Assembly: GCF_013307245.1 (NCBI RefSeq)
Contig: NZ_CP028941.1
Location: forward strand, 1,922,001-1,986,000
Direction: 5' to 3'
Length of the DNA stretch: 64,000 nucleotides
Origin: Polynucleobacter antarcticus
GTDB taxonomy: Bacteria; Pseudomonadota; Gammaproteobacteria; Burkholderiales; Burkholderiaceae
The number at the start of each line of letters is the position of its first letter. Positions within the stretch are counted from its first letter, which is position 1. The notes under the pieces were generated by a model. That model saw only the letters and a program-made list of their open reading frames with translations, did not search any database and was not told the origin of the DNA. The translations under genes were made by a program, and so were the position numbers. Positions 6,730 to 15,935 of this stretch are shown one piece after another.

Positions 6730-7509
6730 ATGATCAATATCTCCAGACTACCTATAAATACTCTGCTTGTTAGTATATGTACTCTGATGGTGATATTTTC
6801 AGTAGGCTGCTCAAAATCAGATGACAAAAACCAAAAGATTTTACAAGTCGCCATTGCGCCTACTGTACCTCCTCAGCTATTTATAGAAAATGGTAAGCCA
6901 GTGGGTGTTGATCTAGAAATCTTTAAAGGATTTTGTGAATCGCGAGGATATCGATACAACTTAAAGTCTTATGACTTTCAAGGGATGCTCGGTGCTGTTG
7001 CTAGTGGGCAGGCAGATATTGCATTTTCTGGAATCTCTATTACTGAGAAAAGACTAAAAGTGATGGATTTTTCAAATCCTTACATTCAAACTGGTTGGGA
7101 TCTCGTCAGTTTGAAAAAAAGAAACATTCACATTACCAATTTAGATCAAATGAAAACATTTTCGATTGGCTTTCCTACGGGCACTGTCTTTATGGGCTAC
7201 ATTGAAAATGAATGGCAACCTAAAGGGATTTATAAAGTCAGTAAAGTGAAACTATACCCCTCTTATAATGAGGCACTTACGGACCTCAATAATGGCAATC
7301 TTGATCTCGTATTTACTGATAGCTCAATGCTCTCCGCCTATATTAATAAATTAAATATGCCAGTACAAAGTAGTTACGAAATTGCTTATGCCGATAAACT
7401 TGGCTTTGCTTTTATCAAGGGCTCCCCAATTAAAGAAGACTTTAATAAATATCTAGCCGAATTAGGCCCAGATAAAATTAAATCTTTTGAGGCAAAGTGG
7501 TCAAAATAA
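6730..7509 (+). CDS. Extracellular solute-binding lipoprotein, family 3 (amino-acid type ABC binding protein)
   Basis: A 259-residue periplasmic binding protein. The signal ends in a lipobox (SVGC, C27), so it should be membrane-anchored. The family-3 fold is seen in GKPVGVDLEIFKGFCESRGYRYNLKSYDFQGMLGAVASGQADIAFSGISITEKRLKVMDFSNPYIQ and in DLNNGNLDLVFTDS, the regions that form the two lobes and contact an amino-acid ligand. No ABC permease or ATPase gene lies next to it, so it either serves a transporter encoded elsewhere or acts as a sensor-type binding protein. Ligand is not predictable. The neighbouring MOSC gene follows by 29 bases. Confidence 0.87.
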   Translation: MINISRLPINTLLVSICTLMVIFSVGCSKSDDKNQKILQVAIAPTVPPQLFIENGKPVGVDLEIFKGFCESRGYRYNLKSYDFQGMLGAVASGQADIAFSGISITEKRLKVMDFSNPYIQTGWDLVSLKKRNIHITNLDQMKTFSIGFPTGTVFMGYIENEWQPKGIYKVSKVKLYPSYNEALTDLNNGNLDLVFTDSSMLSAYINKLNMPVQSSYEIAYADKLGFAFIKGSPIKEDFNKYLAELGPDKIKSFEAKWSK

Positions 7510-7538
7510 TGTGTTGCCCTGATTAGCTGGCTGCACTT

Positions 7539-8150
7539 ATGCGCCTTCTATCGATTTCTGCCGGAAAAGTAGCCAAGCTCTTTGGCTCACATCACCCGAA
7601 CTACGCTATGGTAGCCTCTGCTATTGGTAAGCAATCTTTGAGCAATCTATCTCAGCGCACTCCGATTGAAATTACCACCTTAGGGGTCGTAGGCGATGAA
7701 CAAGCAGACCTATCAGTTCATGGCGGAATTGAAAAAGCTATTTATGTTTACCCAGCCGAGCACTACCCATTCTGGAATACATTACTCACACGAGAAACCC
7801 AAAAACTAGTTGAATTAACTTTCGGAGCCATAGGCGAGAACTTCACGATCGAAGGCTTACTGGAAACGCAGCTCTATATTGGAGATCGGCTGACTATCGG
7901 TGAGCTTGAATTTACCGTCGTCAAACTCCGAGAGCCCTGTTTTAAGTTCAACGCGAAGATGCGCTACAAAGGCGCTGCCAAAGCCATGCTTCAATCGGGA
8001 TTTAGTGGATGGTACCTACGGGTGAATCGCACTGGCTTGATAGCAGCTGGCGCGGCTATCGACATCATTCCAGGCCAAAGAATCACCTCCATCGCCGATC
8101 AAAATAAAGCGCTATTGAATCGCGGCAATCAGTCCGATTTATGGGAATAA
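7539..8150 (+). CDS. MOSC domain-containing protein (YiiM-like)
   Basis: A 203-residue protein with a MOSC domain: GVVGDEQADLSVHGGIEKAIYVYPAEHYPFW at the front, FGAIGENFTIEG in the middle, and REPCFKFNAKM carrying the conserved cysteine expected to bind sulfur or molybdenum cofactor. YiiM-type MOSC proteins reduce N-hydroxylated compounds using molybdenum cofactor; the exact activity here is inferred. The length fits the family. The gene is close behind the binding-protein gene and ends at a strong bidirectional terminator. Confidence 0.88.
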   Translation: MRLLSISAGKVAKLFGSHHPNYAMVASAIGKQSLSNLSQRTPIEITTLGVVGDEQADLSVHGGIEKAIYVYPAEHYPFWNTLLTRETQKLVELTFGAIGENFTIEGLLETQLYIGDRLTIGELEFTVVKLREPCFKFNAKMRYKGAAKAMLQSGFSGWYLRVNRTGLIAAGAAIDIIPGQRITSIADQNKALLNRGNQSDLWE

Positions 8151-8179
8151 AAAACCCGACCAAGTTAGGTCGGGTTTTT
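8151..8179. terminator. Bidirectional terminator between the MOSC gene and the TRAP operon
   Basis: AAAACCCGACC and GGTCGGGTTTT form an 11-bp stem around AAGTTA, with A and T runs on both sides. It sits between convergent genes (MOSC stop at 8150, DctM stop at 8210) and can end transcription from both. Confidence 0.92.
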
Positions 8180-8209
8180 AGTAGTGCTAAAGTAAATGGC
8201 TCTTCAAAA

Positions 8210-9535
8210 CTACCAGCCAATTGCCTTAGGCAGCCACAAGGAAATTACTGGGTAGTAGAACACTAAGAATAACGCTACGCCCTGCATCAATACAAAAGGA
8301 ATGACGCCAATATAAAGATCTTTGATCTTCACTTCTGGTGGCGCAACGCCTTTCAGATAAAAGAGCGCCCAACCGAATGGTGGCGTTAAAAATGAAGACT
8401 GTAAGCAGACCGTAATCATCATCGCAATCCACACGGGATCGGCGCCCTGAGCCAAAAGAACCGGCAAAAACAAGGGCACTGCAATGTAACTGATCTCAAT
8501 CCACTCGATGAAGAAACCAAGGATAAAGATGAGTAACAGCATGAACCAAATATCACTATTGATCCCCCCTGGAATGACCTCAAACATATTCGATATGAGA
8601 TCTTCGCCATGCAAGCCTCTAAAAGACAAGGCAAAGACCTGAGCACAAATCAGAATGAACATCATCAAAGCGCTAATCTTAGTCGTATCTAAAGCAACCC
8701 GTTTTAAGATATCCCACTTAAAGCGGCCAGAAAAAACCGTGACTAAGATCGAACCCACAGCACCCATAGCAGCTGCTTCAGTTGGCGCAGCGACACCACC
8801 CACAATGGAGCCCAATACAGCGACCACCAACATAATCGGCGGAACTACTACCTTCCAAAAACGCATCCACAGCTCTTTACCGGAAACAAGATTACGCTCT
8901 TCTTTGGGGATCGGCGGCATTAAATCAGGCTTAATCCAGCCCAGTATCAAGATAAAGATGATGTATACCACCACCAACAGCATCCCCGGCCCTACTGCAG
9001 CAGCAAATAAAGTGCCAACCGACAACTGCATGATGTCAGAGAGCAAAATTAAAATTAAGCTTGGGGGAATAATTTGACCAAGCGTACCGGATGCACAGAT
9101 GGCACCACAAGCAATACTCTTGTTATAGCCCCGCCGTATCAGGGTTGGCAGTGTCAGCAGTCCTAAGGTAATGACAGTTGCGCCAACGATACCGGTAGTC
9201 GCGCCCATTAAGGCGCCAAACAAAATAATGCCGATCGCCATGCCGCCCTTAACACCGCCTGCGATGTGGCCAATCACATCTAGCAAATCATCTGCGAGTC
9301 GTGATTTTTCAAGCATGATGCCCATGAAAATAAATAACGGGATAGCCAGCCACTGATAGCCGGCAACAATGCCAAAAATACGAGCAGGCAGTAGATTAAA
9401 TAGTGAGGTACCAAAACCAAGGAAGCCAAAAATAAACCCGACTGTCGCTAAGGTGATGGCAACGGGCACGCCCAGCATTAATAAAAAGAAAAAGCCGACC
9501 AGCATCAAGATAGCCATGGTTTGCATTTCAAACAT
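8210..9535 (-). CDS. TRAP transporter large permease subunit (DctM type)
   Basis: A 441-residue integral membrane protein with about a dozen hydrophobic segments. Conserved DctM blocks include the N-terminal GVPVAITLATVG, PLFIFMGIMLEKS, GATTGIVGATVITLG, and IIPPSLILILL. It forms the sodium-driven channel of a tripartite ATP-independent periplasmic transporter with the DctQ and DctP subunits encoded just upstream. Its start overlaps the DctQ gene by 8 bases, so the two are translationally coupled. The binding protein in this operon is of the alpha-keto-acid/lactate type, which sets the expected substrate class. Confidence 0.95.
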   Translation of the reverse strand: MFEMQTMAILMLVGFFFLLMLGVPVAITLATVGFIFGFLGFGTSLFNLLPARIFGIVAGYQWLAIPLFIFMGIMLEKSRLADDLLDVIGHIAGGVKGGMAIGIILFGALMGATTGIVGATVITLGLLTLPTLIRRGYNKSIACGAICASGTLGQIIPPSLILILLSDIMQLSVGTLFAAAVGPGMLLVVVYIIFILILGWIKPDLMPPIPKEERNLVSGKELWMRFWKVVVPPIMLVVAVLGSIVGGVAAPTEAAAMGAVGSILVTVFSGRFKWDILKRVALDTTKISALMMFILICAQVFALSFRGLHGEDLISNMFEVIPGGINSDIWFMLLLIFILGFFIEWIEISYIAVPLFLPVLLAQGADPVWIAMMITVCLQSSFLTPPFGWALFYLKGVAPPEVKIKDLYIGVIPFVLMQGVALFLVFYYPVISLWLPKAIGW

Positions 9536-10049
9536 GCTTACCTCCTACTTCTGGGCGATTGAGTATCACGCGGCAAAGCTCAGCAAGACCTTGCAAGGCC
9601 AGCAGAATAAAACCAATCGGAATAAGTCCCTTAACTATCCAACGATAGGGTATTCCGCCCGGATCAGGTGACATCTCCCCAATAGAGTAAGACTGCATGA
9701 CATAGAAGAAGGACAAATAGATAAAGAGCAATGCGACGATGATCGTCAATACCGCAGAAAGAATATCGACGCGATATTTACTTTTCGGTGAGTAGTTTCC
9801 GTAAAACAGATCGACTCGGACATTATCACCCCGTAACAAGGCATAACTCATGCCAAATAAAATTAATGCTGCTAGTAGATGCCACTCGAGCTCTTGGGCC
9901 CAAACCGAACCAACACTCATTGTGTATCTTAGAAAAACATTGACTGCAATCAATCCCACAATGGCCAAGGCCACGTATGACGTGGCCTTGCCAGTGAAAT
10001 CAATTAAGCCTTCAATACGCACTGCGATTTTTGTTAACAATTGCTGCAC
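9528..10049 (-). CDS. TRAP transporter small permease subunit (DctQ type)
   Basis: A 173-residue membrane protein with four hydrophobic segments and the conserved small-permease features WAQELEWHLLAALILFGMSYALLRGDNVRVD and a loop before the last helix. It joins the large permease and the binding protein in a TRAP importer. The gene lies between the dctP-like gene (33 bases upstream) and the dctM-like gene (8-base overlap) on the minus strand, so all three form one operon. Confidence 0.92.
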   Translation of the reverse strand: MQQLLTKIAVRIEGLIDFTGKATSYVALAIVGLIAVNVFLRYTMSVGSVWAQELEWHLLAALILFGMSYALLRGDNVRVDLFYGNYSPKSKYRVDILSAVLTIIVALLFIYLSFFYVMQSYSIGEMSPDPGGIPYRWIVKGLIPIGFILLALQGLAELCRVILNRPEVGGKHV

Positions 10050-10082
10050 TGATATTCCTTACTTAAATGATGATGACGTAAA

Positions 10083-11183
10083 TCAACCGCGTACCTTGCT
10101 GTGGTAAGTCGCCTCACTATAAGATGCCCATGAATCGTAACTTTTCTTAAATGCAAAATAAGAATCATGTACTTTCTTAGTCATTGGATCGGCTGCAGCA
10201 GATTCATCCAAAATCTTTTTGGTTTCAGCACGCATGGCGGCTACTACTGAATCTGGCAATTGCAATGCAGTAACGCCTTGCTTCTTAACCAAGTCCTCCA
10301 TAGCTTCGGCATTATTCCGCTGGCACCATGCCTCACCGATCACATTGCAAGCGGCCGCTGCATTTTGTACCACTGCCTGAAGATCCTTAGGAAGCTTTTC
10401 CCAAGCAGCTTTATTGATGAGTAATTCAGATGTTGTTGCAGGCTCATGCCAGCCTGTGGTGTAGTAAAACTTAGCCGCCTTTTGCAATCCTAGACGACGG
10501 TCTTGGAATGGGCCAACGAACTCGGCTGCATCAATCACACCACGTTCTAATGCTGGGAAAATCTCACCGCCTGGCAATACTTTCACGTCCACACCCAATT
10601 TGGCGTAGACCTTACCTGCCAAACCTGGAATACGCATTTTGAGGCCCTTGAGGTCAGCGACGGTATTAATTTTCTTCTTAAACCAACCCGTCATTTGAAC
10701 GCCAGTATTACCGCAGGGCATAGCAACCATTCCAAATGGGGCATACACCTCATTCCAAAGATCAATACCACCGCCGTCATAAAGCCAGCCATTCATCCCC
10801 TGAAAGTTCAGGCCAAAAGGTACTGCTGTGAAATACTGCGCAGCAAATGTTTTTCCAGTCCAAAAGTAACTATTGGCATGGTTCATCTCTACCGTACCAG
10901 AACGAACTGCATCAAATCCCTCAAAAGCTGGAATTAACTCACCAGCTCCATACACCTGAATCTTTAGTCGTCCATTGGACATCTCACCAATACGCTTAGC
11001 AAGGTCAGTAGCACTACCTGGGCCATCCATATAAAAAGGGGCACCCTTAGGATAGGCACTAGTCATCTTCCAGTTAAAAGTTTGCTGCGATTGGGCCTGA
11101 ACAATAGCTGGGGCGCCCAAGGCAACACCTACCACGCCTGCTCCAATACTGGTACTGAGAAATTTACGGCGATTGGTTTTCAT
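10083..11183 (-). CDS. TRAP transporter substrate-binding protein, alpha-keto acid/lactate (TakP-like) type
   Basis: A 366-residue periplasmic protein with a twin-arginine-like leader (NRRKF, residues 3-7, cleavage near AQA at 29-31). The mature part follows the DctP fold; MRIPGLAGKVYAKLG, LPGGEIFPALERGVIDAAEFVGPFQD and YYTTGWHEP match the subfamily of TakP (2-oxo acids) and related lactate-binding proteins, where the Arg in the first motif and the Glu/Asp region contact the carboxylate through a bound cation. Tat export of a TRAP binding protein fits cytoplasmic folding around such an ion. It is first in the operon, with a 298-base gap to the divergent amidohydrolase gene. Confidence 0.9.
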   Translation of the reverse strand: MKTNRRKFLSTSIGAGVVGVALGAPAIVQAQSQQTFNWKMTSAYPKGAPFYMDGPGSATDLAKRIGEMSNGRLKIQVYGAGELIPAFEGFDAVRSGTVEMNHANSYFWTGKTFAAQYFTAVPFGLNFQGMNGWLYDGGGIDLWNEVYAPFGMVAMPCGNTGVQMTGWFKKKINTVADLKGLKMRIPGLAGKVYAKLGVDVKVLPGGEIFPALERGVIDAAEFVGPFQDRRLGLQKAAKFYYTTGWHEPATTSELLINKAAWEKLPKDLQAVVQNAAAACNVIGEAWCQRNNAEAMEDLVKKQGVTALQLPDSVVAAMRAETKKILDESAAADPMTKKVHDSYFAFKKSYDSWASYSEATYHSKVRG

Positions 11184-11481
11184 AATTGACTTCTCCTGAA
11201 TAAATACTATTTAAGTGAATGACATAAAAAATTAGTTTGCGTCAAGTTTGATGCATTTAGAGTTTTGGATTGCAGCCAGATGAGCGCCTGCTTGTTACCA
11301 ATTTAATATAGTACAAAGCGTGCTGAACGTACCTAGGATAATCCCTAATATGGTGCATTTGGCATGCCTGCGGGGGACAAGCTATTCTGATATTTCAGTC
11401 TATTAGCCAAAAGTATTTACACTCTAAATTGCAGTAATACACTGTCATTAGCACGGTAATAAAAAAATAATAAGGTAAAAA
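11184..11481. promoter_or_regulatory. Divergent intergenic region between the TRAP operon and the hpxW-like gene
   Basis: The 298 bases have no convincing coding frame and should contain the promoters of both divergent units. The sequence is AT-rich towards each gene. I see no clear operator dyad; AAGG precedes the hpxW-like start as ribosome site. Shared regulation of the two units is a possibility only. Confidence 0.45.
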
Positions 11482-13080
11482 ATGCAACAAAAATGGGGTA
11501 TTCGGGGGATGGCGGTAGCACCCCACTCTTTGGCATCTGAATCTGCTTTAGCGGTCTTGAGAGAAGGCGGCAATGCATTAGAAGCGATGGTGGCAGCAGC
11601 AGCGACGATTGCTGTGGTCTACCCGCATATGAATTCCATTGGTGGTGACTCTTTTTGGGTTGTGCATGCGCCCGGTAAAGCCATGGGTGGCATTGATGCC
11701 TGCGGAGCAGCGGCTGGTCTTGCTACCAAGCAATGGTATGCAGAGCGTGGCATTACTAAAGCCATTCCTTTTCGTGGGGCAGTTGCAGCCAATACGGTTG
11801 CGGGAACAATCTCTGGCTGGGGCGCAGCCCATAAATTATCTCGGCAAGGTCTTGGTGGCAAGCTGCCACTCTCCCGCTTATTAGCGGATGCGATTGCCTA
11901 TGCTGAGAGCGGTGTACCAGTAACTTTCAGTCAATCGAGTTTGACCAATAAAAAACGGGCAGAACTAATCGATATTCCCGGATTTGCTCAAACTTTTTTA
12001 GTAGATGGCAAGGCGCCAGCTATGGGCAGTATCTTCAAACAAGAACGTCTTGCTAAAACTTTGCGCCAAGTCGCTAAAAAAGGGACTGAAGATTATTACC
12101 GTGGCGATCTAGCCGACCTGCTATCTAAGGAGTTGACAGAAATTGGCAGCCCGCTGCGCTTGAAAGATTTACACCGTCATCAAGCCAAACTGATTGACCC
12201 GCTTGAGCTCAAACATAGTCAGGGTAATGTCTACAACATGACACCACCTACGCAAGGCGTAGTGTCCCTCATGATCATTGGTATTTTGGATCAACTCAAT
12301 CTCAAGCGCTTTAAAGTCGATAGTGCCCAATATGTTCATCACTGCGTTGAAGCCACTAAGCAAGCCTTTAAGGTACGAGATCAGCATATTACTGATCCTG
12401 CCTACATGACACGGCATGCACAGTCTTTCTTATCCCCTGCTTTCTTAAAAAAACTCGCAGCCAATATTGATCCTGAGAAAGCACTTCCATGGGGTCAAGG
12501 CAAAGGGCCAGCAGACACGATTTGGATGGGTGTGGTCGATGGTGATGGCAATTGTGTTTCTTTTATTCAAAGTATTTATCACGAGTTTGGTGCCGGCATT
12601 GTGCTTCCTAAATCTGGAGTCAATTGGCAAAACCGAGGATGTAGCTTTTCCTTAGACCGTCAAGTACTCAATTATCTTGAGCCTTACCGCAAACCATTTC
12701 ATACCTTAAATCCAGCAATGGCTTTATTTAAAGATGGGCGCTCTATGGTGTACGGCACGATGGGTGGCGATGGTCAACCTCAAACACAATGTGCAGTCTT
12801 CACACGCACCGCAACTTACGGACTGGATCCCCAAGATGCTATCAGTCGCCCTCGGTGGCTTCTTGGTCGCACTTGGGGTCAAACCAGTGACAGCCTCAAA
12901 CTGGAGTCGCGGTTTAACCCCTGGACTGTGAAAGAGTTACATGCACTTGGTCATGAAATTGAAATGCTCGATGCTTTTGATGAAACAGTAGGTCATGCAG
13001 GTTGTATTATTCGCGACCCATCGGGTACCCTGCATGGCGGATGGGATCCTCGGAGCGACGGGGCTGTTAGCGCGTTTTAG
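11482..13080 (+). CDS. hpxW: Gamma-glutamyltransferase-family protein, oxamate amidohydrolase (HpxW)-like
   Basis: A 532-residue Ntn-hydrolase proenzyme without signal peptide, hence cytoplasmic, unlike classical periplasmic Ggt. The catalytic threonine is in GPADTIWMGVVDGDG near residue 351, where self-cleavage would give two subunits. SFIQSIYHEFGAGIVLP, FHTLNPAMALF, GTMGGDGQPQTQ and RPRWLLGRTWGQ match the HpxW/YwrD branch, which includes oxamate amidohydrolase of purine degradation. The match is from memory of conserved blocks, so the substrate is inferred; no other purine catabolism gene is visible here. It faces an operon for a TRAP importer of 2-oxo acid type. Its last 14 bases overlap the convergent UPF0126 gene. 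Confidence 0.8.
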   Translation: MQQKWGIRGMAVAPHSLASESALAVLREGGNALEAMVAAAATIAVVYPHMNSIGGDSFWVVHAPGKAMGGIDACGAAAGLATKQWYAERGITKAIPFRGAVAANTVAGTISGWGAAHKLSRQGLGGKLPLSRLLADAIAYAESGVPVTFSQSSLTNKKRAELIDIPGFAQTFLVDGKAPAMGSIFKQERLAKTLRQVAKKGTEDYYRGDLADLLSKELTEIGSPLRLKDLHRHQAKLIDPLELKHSQGNVYNMTPPTQGVVSLMIIGILDQLNLKRFKVDSAQYVHHCVEATKQAFKVRDQHITDPAYMTRHAQSFLSPAFLKKLAANIDPEKALPWGQGKGPADTIWMGVVDGDGNCVSFIQSIYHEFGAGIVLPKSGVNWQNRGCSFSLDRQVLNYLEPYRKPFHTLNPAMALFKDGRSMVYGTMGGDGQPQTQCAVFTRTATYGLDPQDAISRPRWLLGRTWGQTSDSLKLESRFNPWTVKELHALGHEIEMLDAFDETVGHAGCIIRDPSGTLHGGWDPRSDGAVSAF

Positions 13081-13696
13081 TAATAAATAATTTGGGTACG
13101 CGTAGCTCCCAATAGATGGCGGCTACGCGTAGTCCAAAAATAGTGAGCATGCAAATCACAGAGCCTTCGAGTGTGTACTGAGGTAAAAAGTTCAATACCA
13201 AAATATATAAGCCACAGCCCAAGGTTACCGGAATAGCGTACAGCTCATGGGACATGAGCAAGGTTTTTCTGCCCGCCAACACATCTCGTAGTAAGCCTCC
13301 GCCTATTGCAGTGACCACTCCCAGAATAACCGGGGCTACGGGCAAACCAAAGTCTAAGTTCCAAGCCTTATCCACACCTTGGATGCCAAACAATGCTGCG
13401 CCTAGACCATCAATGTAGAGCATCCAACGATAAGTTTGAGGTTGCGTAAAAAAAGATTCCGCAAAAAAAGCTACGACGCAGGCACCCAAAGCTATCCATA
13501 GATACATTTGTGATGCCGACCAAAAGACCGGAACACCCAAAATAATGTCCCGCACCGTTCCGCCACCAATAGCCGTAATGACGCCAAGAACGAGAACACC
13601 AAAGAGATCTACCCCGCGATCAGCAATGGCCAGTACACCCGTGACTGCAACTGCAACGGTAGCAATCACGCCAATCCAGAAATTAATTTGATCCAT
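13067..13696 (-). CDS. UPF0126 / TRIC-type cation channel family membrane protein
   Basis: A 209-residue membrane protein built from two repeats, each with about three helices and a glycine-rich loop: GVITAIGGGTVRDIILG and GVVTAIGGGLLRDVLAG. This duplicated GGG-x-RD pattern is diagnostic of UPF0126 (YicG-like), the prokaryotic relatives of trimeric intracellular cation channels. Ion specificity is not evident; some relatives have been linked to glycine or potassium. Its stop codon region overlaps the convergent hpxW-like gene by 14 bases. Confidence 0.9.
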   Translation of the reverse strand: MDQINFWIGVIATVAVAVTGVLAIADRGVDLFGVLVLGVITAIGGGTVRDIILGVPVFWSASQMYLWIALGACVVAFFAESFFTQPQTYRWMLYIDGLGAALFGIQGVDKAWNLDFGLPVAPVILGVVTAIGGGLLRDVLAGRKTLLMSHELYAIPVTLGCGLYILVLNFLPQYTLEGSVICMLTIFGLRVAAIYWELRVPKLFITKTR

Positions 13697-13775
13697 AAGG
13701 CTTAGTCTAAATCACTTGGGAGACTATTCATCAAGTCCTCAATATACTGAGGGGAATACATCCAGGAAATCCTTT

Positions 13776-14456
13776 ATGAATATTCAGTTATATAGCTTTT
13801 GGCGCAGCTCAGCAGCCTTTCGGGTACGAATTGCTCTCAATTTAAAAGGCTTGGAATACGGCGTGATTCCAGTTCATCTGACTAAACAGGGTGGCGAGCA
13901 GATGAGCTCAGAATACGCCAGTAAAAATCCCATGCAGCTCGTACCAACACTAATGGATGGTGCTGCCAATATTCATCAATCCTTAGCCATTATTGAGTAC
14001 CTTGAAGAAATAACCCCCTCACCTGCTTTGCTACCAAAGACTGCGATTGATCGGGCTTGGGTGCGCTCACTAGCACTCGATATCGCAGCAGAAATTCATC
14101 CGCTTGGGAATTTAAGGGTCTTGCGCTATCTATTGAAAACGATGGAAGTGACTATGGAGGCGAAAGAGGCGTGGAGCGCCCACTGGATATCGCTGGGCTT
14201 ACAGAACCTAGAGAAGCAATTGAGTGCAGATGTAAGAGTGGGTCGCTTTGCTTATGGCGATCAACCGGGTTTAATTGATATTTGTTTAGTGCCACAAATA
14301 TTTAACGCCCTCAGCGCCAAAATAGATACTGCTACCTACCCAACCCTGATGAAGATCTTTGATCAGTGCATGACCTTGCCTGCTTTTATCGATGCCTCTT
14401 GGGAAAAACAAATCGATGCAGAAGGATTAAACCCCGCGGCTCCACCACAAAAATAG
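13776..14456 (+). CDS. maiA: Zeta-class glutathione S-transferase, maleylacetoacetate isomerase-like
   Basis: A 226-residue GST. The N-terminal thioredoxin-fold domain begins with LYSFWRSSAAFRVRIALNLKG, containing the SSxAxRVRIAL motif of zeta-class enzymes with catalytic Ser and Arg; QLVPTL and QSLAIIEYLEE bind glutathione. The C-terminal helical domain runs from about residue 90. Such enzymes isomerise maleylacetoacetate or maleylpyruvate in aromatic acid breakdown. No other genes of that route are adjacent, so the in vivo substrate is uncertain. The frame is open 20 codons upstream, but AGGA eight bases before the ATG at 13776 and the domain start fix this start. It converges with the AEC permease remnant. 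Confidence 0.85.
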   Translation: MNIQLYSFWRSSAAFRVRIALNLKGLEYGVIPVHLTKQGGEQMSSEYASKNPMQLVPTLMDGAANIHQSLAIIEYLEEITPSPALLPKTAIDRAWVRSLALDIAAEIHPLGNLRVLRYLLKTMEVTMEAKEAWSAHWISLGLQNLEKQLSADVRVGRFAYGDQPGLIDICLVPQIFNALSAKIDTATYPTLMKIFDQCMTLPAFIDASWEKQIDAEGLNPAAPPQK

Positions 14457-15355
14457 GGATAGCGTCACCAAAGAGCCCACTGTAGTTAACAACACGACAC
14501 GAGAAATCATCCTGCCATCCGCACTGTAATAATGAGCCAACATAAAGGGTCCTGTTCCAGTTGGCAGACCGGCCAGAATGACGACAGCACTGACCCATAG
14601 TATTGGTAGCCCTAGAATTGGGCCCGCAATCACCCAAGCCACTAACGGCTGAATAATCAATTTTGCAAAACTCACACCAATTGCTTTTGTCGGGGCAGTC
14701 CCTGTTTTTTGATCAAAAATAAGCCGATGGATACTAAAGCGCAGGGTGTGGAGGCAGCTGCTAAAAACGAAATCACTTGGGCTAAAGGCTCATATAGAGT
14801 CATATCTGTCGATGACCAGAGTAGGCCTATAAAAGGGCTCACTAGTAAAGGATTAGTGCAAAGCGACTTGGTTACACTCCAAAAGATTGCATGGGGTTTT
14901 TTATGCGACAAAATACCAATCTCAATCAAGACCGTAGCAAGCGCAAACATCACGAATACCAGGAACGTAGCAATAATGGCAGGAGCCAGGCCGTCTTGAC
15001 CCAAGGCTAGGACACACAAAGGGATGCCCATATAGCCCGTGTTTGAGTAAGACGCACTTAAGGCAGCAAAACTGGATGTCGCTAAGTTTTTATGACGAGA
15101 CCAACTGACGATAAATACAAGCAAAAAAACAATTAAACAGCTGATCAAAAACGCTGCAATAAATCCAGGCTGCCAAAGTGTTTGCCAAGTACTATTCGAT
15201 GCAAACTGAAATAGTTGTGCGGGTAGTGCCAACCAAATAACAAAGCGGTTAATTTCAAGAGCGGCATTGTCACCGAGCTTCCCAGACTTACCGCAGAGAT
15301 AGCCCAGAAGAATCAGTGTAAATACCGGAAAAACAATATTAAATACGTAGAACAA
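14427..15355 (-). pseudogene. AEC-family permease (auxin efflux carrier type), interrupted by a frameshift
   Basis: Two consecutive frames together make one AEC transporter of about 309 residues. Residues from MFYVFNIVFPVFTLILLGYL to SIGLFLIKKQ lie in the first frame (14672-15355); the second (14427-14675) supplies SFAKLIIQPLVAWVIAGPILGLP and the last helices. The frames join at an A6 run on the coding strand (T6 at 14705-14710). One extra A would give KKTGTAPTKAIGVSFAKL, a smooth family-like sequence, so a single-base deletion is the likely cause. It may be a true recent lesion, a homopolymer sequencing error, or a slippage site; the sequence alone cannot tell. The gene would be an inner-membrane carboxylate or similar efflux carrier. 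Its 3' end overlaps the GST gene. Confidence 0.75.
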
Positions 15356-15376
15356 GGAGATCTTTCTAGATGAACG

Positions 15377-15901
15377 TCACGTTATTTTTTTAAGCGTCTT
15401 TTGATAACGCTGAGCATTCTGAATATAGTGATCAGCAATGTCGTTGATCCCGGCAATTTGTTCCGGACTTAATTCTTTTACAGCCTTGGCTGGTGAACCC
15501 AAAATCATGGAACCATCCGGAAATACTTTTCCCTCAGTGACTAGGGCACCTGCACCTACTAAACAATTTTTACCAATCTTGGCGCCATTCAAAATCACTG
15601 CGCCGATACCAATCAAACTACCGTCATCAATCTGGCAACCATGCAGCATAACGTGGTGACCCACTGTCACGCGCTGACCAATCACGAGGGGGAAACCTGG
15701 GTCAGCATGCAAGACCGAAGCGTCTTGGATATTGCTACCTTCACCAATCTCAATCCAATCGTTATCACCGCGGATAACCACTTTTGGCCAGACACTGACA
15801 TGCTTGTGAAGCTTAACCATGCCGATAACTTCTGCGCTCTCGGCAACCCAAGCCCCATCCATCAGCTGAGGGGCATTTCCATCTAGTTCAAATATAGCCA
15901 T
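15377..15901 (-). CDS. Gamma-carbonic-anhydrase family hexapeptide-repeat protein
   Basis: About 174 residues forming a left-handed beta-helix of hexapeptide repeats (IGEGSNIQDASVLH, IGQRVTVGHHVMLHGCQIDD, LIGIGAVILNGAKIG), followed by a C-terminal helix. The three histidines expected to hold zinc in YrdA-like proteins are visible in SVLHAD, VGHH and MLHG. The family includes true carbonic anhydrases and proteins of unknown activity, so catalysis is not certain. A GTG one codon upstream (15904) is an alternative start. The gene lies between the AEC permease and the amt gene on the same strand. Confidence 0.9.
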   Translation of the reverse strand: MAIFELDGNAPQLMDGAWVAESAEVIGMVKLHKHVSVWPKVVIRGDNDWIEIGEGSNIQDASVLHADPGFPLVIGQRVTVGHHVMLHGCQIDDGSLIGIGAVILNGAKIGKNCLVGAGALVTEGKVFPDGSMILGSPAKAVKELSPEQIAGINDIADHYIQNAQRYQKTLKKIT

Positions 15902-15935
15902 CACCCATTATAAGTAATGGCTATAAAGAGGAAAG

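Noticed and set aside
8655..9077. Long open frame on the plus strand opposite the TRAP large permease
   Set aside because: Low-complexity, no domain, fully within a clear DctM gene on the other strand.
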